From contig CAZEZY010000064.1 of assembly GCA_964516635.1 (NCBI GenBank), forward strand, positions 1 to 13,552: DNA of 13,552 nucleotides. Reading direction: 5' to 3'. The position numbers and the translations under genes are program-made. The notes below the pieces were generated by a model that was given only the letters and a program-made list of their open reading frames with translations, ran no database searches and had not been told where the DNA came from. The DNA comes from CAZEZY01 sp964516635 (GTDB taxonomy: Bacteria; Pseudomonadota; Gammaproteobacteria; Burkholderiales; Burkholderiaceae_C). Below are positions 6,593 through 13,552 of this stretch, piece by piece (positions within the stretch are counted from its first letter, which is position 1; each line of letters starts with the position of its first letter).

Positions 6593-8323
6593 GGCGCGCG
6601 CCTCTTCCTGCAAGCGCAATACCCGACGCTGAACCTTCCCGGTGGTGGTCATGGGCAGGGCATCGATGAACTCGATGGCTTTCGGATATTCATAAGGCGC
6701 CAGTCGTCCCTTGACGTGTTCCTGCAATTCGGCCACCAGGGCATCGTCGAATTCCGTCTGGGGATGGACACACCGCGCACGGCGCTGAGCGAATGCCGGT
6801 GCCAGCACCACATAGGCCTTCACCAGCGCACCCCGCTGTTCATCGGGCTTGGGCACCACCGCCGCATTCGCCACGGCCGGATGCTTGACCAGACAGTTCT
6901 CGATCTCGCTGGGGCCGATGCGGTAGCCCGCCGATTTGAACATGTCGTCAGCCCGCCCCTGGTACCAGAGATAACCGTCTTCGTCCCGAATGGCCATGTC
7001 ACCGGTCCGGCACCAGCTGTCGAGCGGGTCGCCGGTGAATTTCGCCAGGGTGGCCTGCTCGTTGTGCCAGTAGCCCAGAAAAAAGATCGGATCCAGATCG
7101 CCATGCACATCCCGTCGGTGCACGGCCACCTCGCCCGCGACACCCGGGGGGCATTCCTGGCCGTCGTCATCGATCACGGCCACCCGGTGACCCGGATAGC
7201 CTTTGCCCATGCTGCCTGGCCTCGGCGGCCACAGGCGGGCACAGTTGCCCACCACGTAATTGATCTCGGTCTGGCCGAACATCTCGTTGACGGTCACCCC
7301 CAGTTGATCGCGGCAATAGCCAAACACCGCGTCACCCACCGCCTCGCCCGCGCTCATGATGGCCTTCAGTTGCAAACGGTAGCCTGAACGCGGCTCCGGG
7401 CAGGCTTTCATCATCGCCTTCAAGGCGGTCGGGAACAGAAAGGTGTGGGTCACCCGATGCCGCTGCATGAGTTCAAAGGCCGTCTCCGGTGCAAAACGGC
7501 CATTCCACGCCACAATCGGCCGCCCGAAGTACAGCGTGGGGAGCAAGGCATCCATCAGGCCACCGGTCCAGGCCCAGTCAGCCGGGCTCCAGAACACCGC
7601 GTGGGAGGGCTTGCGGGCATCGGCCGGGTCAAAGCCGAACCAGTTCTGGCTGCAGACAAATCCGGTCAGGTTGCCGATGAGCGCTCGGTGCGGGATCAGC
7701 GCGCCCTTGGGGTTGCCTGTGGTGCCGCTGGTATAGATGAGCACCGCCGGGTCATCGGCCCGGGTGGGCTCGGGATCAAAGCGTTTTCGCAGGCCACCCT
7801 GGGCAGCGGGCCAATCGATCACGTCCGTATCAAAGGCCCCGGTCATCCCGATCACGTGCCGCAAGGCCGGGCACTGCGCCCGAACCGCCTGAACCGCAGG
7901 GCCAGTGGCATCGTCCACCAGGGCCAGCACGGCCGCGCTGTCCTGCAGGCGGAACTCGAGCGCTTCCGGGCCAAACAGTTGCGACAGCGGCATGGCCACG
8001 GCCCCCATCTGCAACACCGCCATGTAGGCCACCGCCGTTTCAAAACGCTGCGGCAGAACAATGGCGACGCGATCCCCGTGCCGCACGCCCAGCAGTCGCA
8101 AGGCATTCGACAGGCGGTTGGCCGCCTCGGCCAGCTCGGCATAGGTGTGCGCCACCGGATCGCGACCAGGCCCATCATCCACCACCGCCGTCCGGGCAGC
8201 GGTCTGCCTGTGAGCGGACCAGCGTCGGCAACAGACCTCGGCCATGTTGAAGTGTTCGGGCACTTCCCAGCCAAATGAGGCATGAAGGCTTGCATAGCCG
8301 TCTCTGGGTTGACTGACTTTCAT
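6593..8323 (-). CDS. AMP-forming acyl-CoA synthetase (ANL superfamily), extreme C-terminus lost in the N gap
   Basis: There are 577 readable codons, almost a full-length enzyme of the acetyl/medium-chain acyl-CoA synthetase group. It activates a carboxylic acid with ATP to an acyl-adenylate and then to the CoA thioester. Core motifs in order are the P-loop TSGTTGNPKG (198-207), WSPADWAW (245-252), NEMFGQTE (346-353), CRTGD (438-442, with the ribose-binding Asp442), the hinge YQGRADDMFKSAGYRIGPSEIE (454-475), and TTTGKVQRR with the adenylation lysine at 563. The usual ending comes a few residues after the last readable codon. The start at 8323 is well supported: AGGAG (complement of 8331-8335) lies 7 nt before the ATG. 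An ATG 12 codons further upstream lacks such a site and would overlap the hydrolase start. The substrate is not determinable; medium-chain or branched acids are plausible. It is divergent from the hydrolase and convergent with the glutathione S-transferase gene. Confidence 0.93.
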
Positions 8324-8349
8324 GCGTGGTCTCCTGAATAATTCGGTCA
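8324..8349. promoter_or_regulatory. 26-bp divergent gap between the acyl-CoA synthetase and the hydrolase
   Basis: The two start codons are separated by only 26 bp. The synthetase ribosome binding site (CTCCT on the + strand, 8331-8335) takes up part of this, followed by a small palindrome GAATAATTC at 8336-8344. There is no room for two separate promoters, so at least one must extend into a coding region. No convincing -10/-35 pair was found. The palindrome could be an operator half-site, but it is short enough to arise by chance. Confidence 0.4.
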
Positions 8350-9330
8350 ATGTACCCAATTCTCACCCCTTCCTGTTCGGAATTCATCCCCATCCGGTCG
8401 CACACGTATCACCTGCGTCACTGGGGCAGCGAACCGTCTGATCAGCCTTTGCTGATGCTCGTGCATGGCTGGATGGACGTTTCGGCCTCCTGGCAGTTCA
8501 TGGTGGATGCCATGGCCACCACCGGTCTGGCCGGTCGTCATGTGGTGGCGCCCGACTGGCGCGGGTTCGGGCAAAGCCGGCAGTCCCGTGTGAGCAGTTC
8601 CCACCCCAGCCACTATGGCGACGCCGATCATTACTGGTTTGCCGATTACCTGGCCGATCTGGATCAGCTCATCGCCCAGCTCAACACCCGTGCGGGGCGC
8701 GAAGCCGATGCGCCGATTGACCTCGTCGGGCACAGCATGGGGGGCAATGTGGCCATGATGTATGCCGGCATCCGCCCTCAGCGCATCCGGCGACTGGTCA
8801 ACCTGGAAGGCTTCGGCATGCCCGCGAGCCGACCCGGTCAGGCGCCCGGGCGCTATGCCAAATGGCTGGATGCACTGGCAGACGTGCGCTGTGGCGATCT
8901 CACCCTGAAAACCTACGACAGCGTCGATGCAGTGGCACGGCGCCTCATGAAAACCAACCCCCGACTGGCTGCCGACCAGGCGCTCTGGCTGGCGCACCAC
9001 TGGGCCGCGCCGAATGCCGAGGGGCAGTGGGAAATTCTCGGCGACGCAGCTCACAAGGTCATTCATGCGCAGCTCTACCGGCTCGAAGAGGTGCAGGAAA
9101 TCTGGAAGCGCATCACGGCACCAGTGCTGGTCGTGGAGGCGTCTGACGACAGCCTGGCCCAGTGGTTCAGACAGGGCGAATACACCCGGGCCGAATTCCA
9201 TGAACGCCTCAAAGCCATCCCGCAGTGCCGGCGCGAAACCGTGAGCGATGCCGGCCACATGCTCCACCACGACCAGCCCGCGGTGCTGGCCCGCCTGCTG
9301 GAAACCTTTTTGTCATCCGAACGCCCCTGA
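8350..9330 (+). CDS. Alpha/beta hydrolase
   Basis: The product is 326 residues with a classic alpha/beta-hydrolase layout. An oxyanion-hole motif LVHGWMD lies at 37-43 and a PDWRGFGQS strand-loop at 68-76. The nucleophile elbow GHSMGG has Ser129. Asp266 or Asp267 in VEASDDS is the likely acid, and His303 in SDAGHM completes the triad. There is no signal peptide, so a cytosolic enzyme is likely. The substrate cannot be inferred; esterase, thioesterase, epoxide hydrolase or C-C hydrolase are all possible. The ATG at 8350 is the only upstream in-frame ATG that keeps the whole first strand, and its ribosome binding site is weak. It is divergent from the acyl-CoA synthetase, which hints at a shared role in acyl or ester turnover. 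It lies 46 bp upstream of prfB on the same strand, so read-through into prfB is possible. Confidence 0.9.
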   Translation: MYPILTPSCSEFIPIRSHTYHLRHWGSEPSDQPLLMLVHGWMDVSASWQFMVDAMATTGLAGRHVVAPDWRGFGQSRQSRVSSSHPSHYGDADHYWFADYLADLDQLIAQLNTRAGREADAPIDLVGHSMGGNVAMMYAGIRPQRIRRLVNLEGFGMPASRPGQAPGRYAKWLDALADVRCGDLTLKTYDSVDAVARRLMKTNPRLAADQALWLAHHWAAPNAEGQWEILGDAAHKVIHAQLYRLEEVQEIWKRITAPVLVVEASDDSLAQWFRQGEYTRAEFHERLKAIPQCRRETVSDAGHMLHHDQPAVLARLLETFLSSERP

Positions 9331-9376
9331 CCGTGCGAAAATCGAAGGTTTGGTCCAAGCAACAAGAGATCTGAAC

Positions 9377-10481
9377 ATGGAAGCCGAACGCGTCAACGCC
9401 ATCTCCACCCGACTCAACGACCTCACCGAGCGGGTCGTCGAGTTACGGAGGTATCTTTGACTACGATGCCAAGTCCCGCAAACTGAGCGAAGTCAATGCC
9501 GCGCTGGAAGACCCCACCGTCTGGGACAACCCCAAGCGTGCCCAGGAACTGGGCAAGGAAAAGCGATCCCTGGAAGACGTCGTCCTGGTGCTTGACCGAC
9601 TGACCGGTGAGCTGTCCGACAACACCGAGCTGTTCGAGATGTCCGCTGCCGATGATGACGAGGCCGGGCTGGAGACCATCGAAGGCGAGGCCCTGAAACT
9701 GGCCGCCGATGTGGAAAAGCTCGAATTCCGCCGGATGTTCAACCAGCCGGCCGACCCGAACAACTGCTTCCTCGACATCCAGGCTGGCGCCGGTGGCACC
9801 GAAGCCTGCGACTGGGCCAGCATGCTGCTGCGTCAGTACCTGCGCTACGCCGAACGCCAGGGTTTCAAGGCCACGCTCGAAGACGAAACCCCGGGTGACA
9901 CCGCGGGCATCAAGAGCGCAACCATCAAGATCGAGGGCGACTACGCCTACGGCCTGCTGCGCACCGAAACCGGCGTCCACCGCCTGGTACGCAAGTCGCC
10001 GTTCGACAGTTCGGGGGGCCGCCACACCTCGTTCGCATCGGTGTTCGTGTACCCGGAAATCGATGACTCCGTCGAGATCAACATCAACCCGGCAGACGTG
10101 CGTGTGGACACCTACCGCGCCAGCGGCGCAGGCGGTCAGCACATCAACAAGACCGATTCGGCTGTTCGCCTGACCCATATCCCCACGAATCTGGTGGTGC
10201 AGTGTCAAGACAGCCGCAGCCAGCACAGCAACCGCGACATGGCCTGGCAGCGCCTGCGCGCCAAGCTGTACGACTACGAAATGCGCAAGCGCATGGAAGC
10301 GCAGCAGAAGCTCGAAGACACCAAAACCGACGTGGGCTGGGGCCACCAGATCCGCTCCTACGTGCTGGACCAGAGCCGCATCAAGGACCTGCGCACCAAC
10401 GTCGAAATCTCCAACACCCAGAAAGTGCTCGACGGCGATTTGGACGCCTTCATCGAAGCCTCTCTGAAACAAGGCGTCTGA
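9377..10481 (+). CDS. prfB: Peptide chain release factor 2, expressed by programmed +1 frameshift
   Basis: The coding sequence is 9377-9457 joined to 9459-10481: 27 codons, a skipped T at 9458, then 340 codons and a stop, giving 367 residues (E. coli RF2 has 365). RF2 recognises UGA and UAA in the ribosomal A site and triggers release of the finished peptide. The first frame ends at an in-frame TGA (9458-9460), and the frame continues as GAC TAC GAT after the shift. The anticodon-like SPF tripeptide is at 207-209 and the peptidyl-transfer GGQ at 252-254. The residue matching E. coli position 246 is Ala248 (RASGAGGQH), as in most bacteria and unlike the Thr of E. coli K-12. AAGAG at 9364-9368 serves as the ribosome binding site. 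A naive annotation would start at an internal ATG (9588) and lose about 70 residues. The pepN gene starts 3 bp downstream. Confidence 0.97.
9447..9461 (+). promoter_or_regulatory. prfB: Programmed +1 frameshift signal of prfB
   Basis: The stretch holds an internal Shine-Dalgarno-like GGAGG (9447-9451), a 3-nt spacer TAT, the slippery CTT (9455-9457), and the stop TGA followed by C (9458-9461). This matches the well-known bacterial element ending TATCTTTGAC. When RF2 is scarce, slow termination at the poorly recognised UGA-C lets the CUU tRNA slip to UUU and translation continues in the +1 frame. RF2 thus controls its own synthesis. Confidence 0.97.
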
Positions 10482-10484
10482 CCC

Positions 10485-13193
10485 ATGACCTCTCTGCGTG
10501 AAGGCCCCACCACCGTGGTGAAGCGCGAAGACTACACCGCACCGCCGTATCTCATCGATGCGGTGGATCTCACTTTTGACCTGGACCCGGCCAAGACCCG
10601 CGTGCTCAACCGCATGCGCCTGCGCCGCAACCCCGCGGTACCCGCCCAAGCCTTGCGGCTCGACGGCGAAGACCTCAACCTCGCCCGCGTGCTGGTGAAC
10701 GGTGCAGGCACCAGCTTCAAGATGGATGGCCACCAGCTCGTGCTGGAAAAACTGCCCGAGGGCGAAGACCCCTTCGAACTGGAGATCTTCACCACCTGCA
10801 ACCCGGCCAAGAACACCCAGCTCATGGGTTTGTATGTCAGCCAGGGCACCTTCTTCACGCAGTGCGAGGCCGAAGGGTTCCGCCGCATCACCTACTTCCT
10901 GGACCGCCCCGACGTGATGGCCAGCTTCACGGTGACGCTGCGCGCTGACCAGGCCGCCTACCCGGTGCTGCTGAGCAACGGCAACCTGGTGGAGCAAGGC
11001 GTGCTGGACGGTGGGCGCCATTACGCCCGGTGGGTGGACCCGCACAAAAAACCCTGCTACCTGTTTGCGCTGGTCGCCGGCAACCTGGTCCACCGCGAGC
11101 AGAAAATCATCAGCCGCAGCGGCACCGAACACACCCTGCAGGTGTACGTGCGCCGCGGTGACCTCGACAAGACCGAGCACGCCATGCAGTCCCTCATGGC
11201 CTCCATCGCCTGGGACGAAGCCCGCTTCGGCCTGCCGCTGGACCTGGAGCGCTTCATGATCGTCGCCACCAGCGACTTCAACATGGGCGCCATGGAAAAC
11301 AAGGGCCTCAACATCTTCAACACGAAGTACGTGCTGGCCAGCCCTGCCACCGCCACCGACGCCGACTTCGCCGGCATCGAGAGCGTGGTGGCGCACGAGT
11401 ACTTCCACAACTGGACGGGCAACCGCATCACCTGCCGCGACTGGTTCCAGCTGTCGCTGAAGGAGGGCCTGACCGTCTTCCGCGACCAGGAGTTCAGCAT
11501 CGACATGGCAGGCGACGCGTCGGCCCGCGCCGTGCGCCGCATCGAGGACGTGCGCGGCCTGCGCGCGGCTCAGTTCCCCGAAGATGCCGGCCCGATGGCG
11601 CACCCTGTGCGCCCCGACCGCTACGCCGCGATCGACAACTTCTACACCGCCACCGTCTACGAGAAGGGCGCCGAGGTGGTGCGGATGATGCAGACGCTGG
11701 TGGGCCGCGACGGCTTCCGCCGCGGGATGGACCTGTACTTCCAGCGCCACGATGGCCAGGCCGTGACCTGCGACGACTTCGCCCAGGCCATCGCCGACGC
11801 CAACCCCGGCAGCGCGCTGAGCAGCCGGCTGGACACCTTCAAGCACTGGTACGCGCAGGCCGGCACGCCGCGCGTGCGGGCACGCACGCAGTGGGATGCC
11901 GAGACCGGCACGCTGACGCTGTCCATGGCGCAGACCTGCCCGCCCACGCCGGGCCAGGACGCCAAGGCGCCGATGGTGATCCCGGTGCGCCTGGGCCTGC
12001 TGGCACGGGAGGGCCGAGTCCTGCCGCTGTGCCTGGCCGGTCAGGACGAGAGCGGCGCCGACGAGCATCTGCTGGTGCTGGACGCCGCCGAGCAGTCCTG
12101 GACCTTCACCGGCCTGACCGGGCAGGACGCCGCGCCCGTGCCCTCGCTGCTGCGCGGCTTCAGCGCGCCGGTGGTGCTGGACGACGGGCTGGACGACGAC
12201 GCGCTGCGCGTGCTGCTGTCGCACGACCCCGATGCCTTCAACCGCTGGGAGGCCGGCCAGCGGCTGCTGCTGAACGCCATGCTGCGCGCCGTGCGTGCAC
12301 AGGCGCAAGCCGTGCTCGACGAGGCCACCGTGCAGGCGCTGCGCGCCGTGCTGCGGCACCCGGACCTGGACGCGTCGCTGAAGGAGCTGGTGCTGCAACT
12401 GCCCACCGAGGGCTATGTGGCCGAGCAGCTCGACGCGGTCGACCCACAGCGCATCCACGCCGTGCGCGAGGCGCTGCGCGACCAGCTCGCCGACGCCCTG
12501 CACGAGGACTGGCTGTGGGCCTGGCAGGCCCACCAGGTGAACACCGGCTATGAACCCAGCCCGACGCAGTCCGGCCGGCGTGCGCTCGCCGGTTTGGCGC
12601 TGGCCCACCTGTGCCGCCATGCCGCGCGCCACGGCGACCCGGTCTGGCCGGGGCGCGCCTACCAGCAGGTCAAGGACGCCTCCAACATGACCGATCGTCT
12701 CGCGGCGCTGTCGGCGCTGGTCGAGTCGCATGCGGAACTGGCGGCGCCAGCGCTGGAGCGCTTCCACGCCATGTTCCGCGATGAGGCCCTGGTCATCGAC
12801 AAGTGGTTCATGCTGCAGGCGCGCGCGCCCGAGCCGGTCGGGGCCGGCGCCGGCACCACCTTCAACCGGGTGAAGGCGCTGATGCAGCACCCCGATTTCA
12901 CGCTGAAGAACCCCAACCGCGCGCGCAGCCTGCTGTTCGCGCTGTGCATGCACAACCCGGCCGCCTTCCACCGCGCCGACGCGGCAGGCTACGTCTTCTG
13001 GGCCGAGCGCGTGGTCGAGCTCGACGCCTTCAACCCCCAGGTCGCCGCCCGCCTGGCACGCGCGCTCGACCGCTGGAAGGCGCTGGCCGAGCCCTGGCGC
13101 AGCGCCGCCCGCGAGGCCCTGACCCGCGTGGCCGCGCGGGCCGACCTGAGCGACGCCACGCGCGAGATCGTGGGCAAGGCGCTGGGGGAGTGA
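10485..13193 (+). CDS. pepN: Aminopeptidase N (M1 family zinc metallopeptidase)
   Basis: The product is 902 residues (E. coli PepN has 870). It removes N-terminal residues from peptides in the cytosol. The substrate-anchoring motif GAMEN is at 268-272. The zinc site HEYFH at 304-308 has Glu327 as third ligand (HEXXH-X18-E), and Tyr392 in TATVYEKGAE is the likely transition-state tyrosine. The N-terminal beta-domain and long alpha-helical C-terminal domain are complete. The ATG at 10485 lies 3 bp after the prfB stop, with AAGG at 10471-10474, so translation coupling is likely. The fbp gene begins 7 bp after the stop. Base use changes along the gene: by hand count about 80% of third positions are G or C in the first 100 codons, against about 97% in the last 100. 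This resembles fbp rather than the upstream genes. The reading frame is intact throughout. Confidence 0.96.
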   Translation: MTSLREGPTTVVKREDYTAPPYLIDAVDLTFDLDPAKTRVLNRMRLRRNPAVPAQALRLDGEDLNLARVLVNGAGTSFKMDGHQLVLEKLPEGEDPFELEIFTTCNPAKNTQLMGLYVSQGTFFTQCEAEGFRRITYFLDRPDVMASFTVTLRADQAAYPVLLSNGNLVEQGVLDGGRHYARWVDPHKKPCYLFALVAGNLVHREQKIISRSGTEHTLQVYVRRGDLDKTEHAMQSLMASIAWDEARFGLPLDLERFMIVATSDFNMGAMENKGLNIFNTKYVLASPATATDADFAGIESVVAHEYFHNWTGNRITCRDWFQLSLKEGLTVFRDQEFSIDMAGDASARAVRRIEDVRGLRAAQFPEDAGPMAHPVRPDRYAAIDNFYTATVYEKGAEVVRMMQTLVGRDGFRRGMDLYFQRHDGQAVTCDDFAQAIADANPGSALSSRLDTFKHWYAQAGTPRVRARTQWDAETGTLTLSMAQTCPPTPGQDAKAPMVIPVRLGLLAREGRVLPLCLAGQDESGADEHLLVLDAAEQSWTFTGLTGQDAAPVPSLLRGFSAPVVLDDGLDDDALRVLLSHDPDAFNRWEAGQRLLLNAMLRAVRAQAQAVLDEATVQALRAVLRHPDLDASLKELVLQLPTEGYVAEQLDAVDPQRIHAVREALRDQLADALHEDWLWAWQAHQVNTGYEPSPTQSGRRALAGLALAHLCRHAARHGDPVWPGRAYQQVKDASNMTDRLAALSALVESHAELAAPALERFHAMFRDEALVIDKWFMLQARAPEPVGAGAGTTFNRVKALMQHPDFTLKNPNRARSLLFALCMHNPAAFHRADAAGYVFWAERVVELDAFNPQVAARLARALDRWKALAEPWRSAAREALTRVAARADLSDATREIVGKALGE

Positions 13194-13200
13194 CCACACC

Positions 13201-13552
13201 ATGGCCAAGCGCATCAGCCTGACCCAGTATCTCGTCGAACAGGAGCGCCAGCACGGCCACATCCCGGGCCAGTTGCGGCTGCTGATCGAGGTCGTCGCCC
13301 GCGCCTGCAAGCGCATCGCGATCTCGGTCAACAAGGGCGCGCTCGGCGACGTGCTGGGCAGCGCCGGCAGCGAGAACGTGCAGGGCGAGGTGCAGAAGAA
13401 GCTCGACGTCATCGCCAACGAGGTGCTGGTGGAGGCCAACGAATGGGGCGGCCACCTCGCGGCCATGGCCAGCGAGGAGATGGACTCGATCCACATCGTG
13501 CCCAACCGCTACCCGCAGGGCGAGTACCTGCTGATGTTCGACCCGCTGGACG
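13201..13552 (+). CDS. fbp: Fructose-1,6-bisphosphatase class I, N-terminal part
   Basis: The first 117 residues are present and the gene runs off the window; class I FBPases are usually about 330-360 residues. It hydrolyses fructose-1,6-bisphosphate to fructose-6-phosphate in gluconeogenesis, or in the Calvin cycle of autotrophs. Visible family features are the N-terminal ISLTQYLVEQ helix, NVQGEVQKKLDVIAN, ASEEMD with the metal-binding glutamates at 92-93, and YLLMFDPLD at 109-117. The latter is the start of the DPLDGSSN metal-binding motif, cut after Asp117. The ATG at 13201 follows pepN by 7 bp with a GGGGGAG stretch upstream. Third positions are almost all G or C (three exceptions in 117 codons by hand count). 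A pepN-fbp operon is likely. Confidence 0.95.
   Translation, partial: MAKRISLTQYLVEQERQHGHIPGQLRLLIEVVARACKRIAISVNKGALGDVLGSAGSENVQGEVQKKLDVIANEVLVEANEWGGHLAAMASEEMDSIHIVPNRYPQGEYLLMFDPLD

Noticed and set aside
4964..7387. Long frames on both strands that cross the N gap (+ strand 4964-7387 and - strand 6245-8359), suggesting fusion proteins
   Set aside because: They are continuous only because 100 Ns are read as unknown residues. On one side of the gap each is a real gene, on the other an antisense shadow, and the true gap length is unknown.
9377..9460. prfB as a frameshifted pseudogene or sequencing error
   Set aside because: The stop sits in the exact recoding element known for RF2 (GGAGG-TAT-CTT-TGA-C), and the rest of the protein is intact.
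9423..13505. A 1360-codon open frame on the - strand opposite prfB, pepN and fbp
   Set aside because: It is antisense to three well-identified genes, its translation is low-complexity (rich in His, Gln, Val, Gly and Ala), and such long antisense frames are a by-product of very high GC3.
1..13552. Mobile elements, CRISPR arrays, tRNA or rRNA genes, toxin-antitoxin or defence genes
   Set aside because: I looked on both strands and saw no transposase motifs, regular direct repeats, cloverleaf-like segments or matching small ORFs. The gene content is ordinary core metabolism.

Overview
The window reads as a chromosomal stretch of a high-GC betaproteobacterium, most likely Burkholderiales and possibly Comamonadaceae-like. 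That placement is an inference from dense core-metabolic gene content, strong G/C bias at third codon positions, and a pepN-fbp pair that I recall as common in that group. No database was searched. One run of exactly 100 Ns (6493-6592) shows this is a draft scaffold.

Layout, left to right. (1) The 3' end of gcvP (glycine cleavage P-protein, + strand) meets a convergent DODA/YgiD-type dioxygenase (- strand); their stop codons overlap by 8 bp. (2) After a short divergent intergenic region, four + strand genes are packed with 20, 19 and 5 bp between them: aroE (shikimate dehydrogenase), a class B transaldolase, ppc (PEP carboxylase) and a glutathione S-transferase-like gene that runs into the N gap. 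(3) On the far side of the gap, an AMP-forming acyl-CoA synthetase on the - strand has only its last few residues hidden. (4) Its start codon lies 26 bp from that of a divergent + strand alpha/beta hydrolase. (5) The hydrolase is followed on the + strand by prfB (release factor 2, with an intact programmed +1 frameshift site), pepN (aminopeptidase N) and the 5' end of fbp (class I fructose-1,6-bisphosphatase).

The genes touch one metabolic neighbourhood. Transaldolase and FBPase handle sugar phosphates, including erythrose-4-phosphate. PEP carboxylase drains PEP into oxaloacetate. AroE uses the pathway that starts from erythrose-4-phosphate plus PEP. GcvP feeds one-carbon metabolism. The rest are translation termination, peptide turnover and acyl activation.

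I see no mobile element, CRISPR array, tRNA, rRNA, phage gene or defence system, and no convincing undescribed system. The points worth a second look are the prfB recoding site, a codon-aligned perfect hairpin beside the overlapping gcvP/dioxygenase ends, a rise in GC3 inside pepN, an unusual residue in an AroE motif, and the scaffold gap. No gene-free stretch exceeds about 140 bp apart from uncertainty at the gap.
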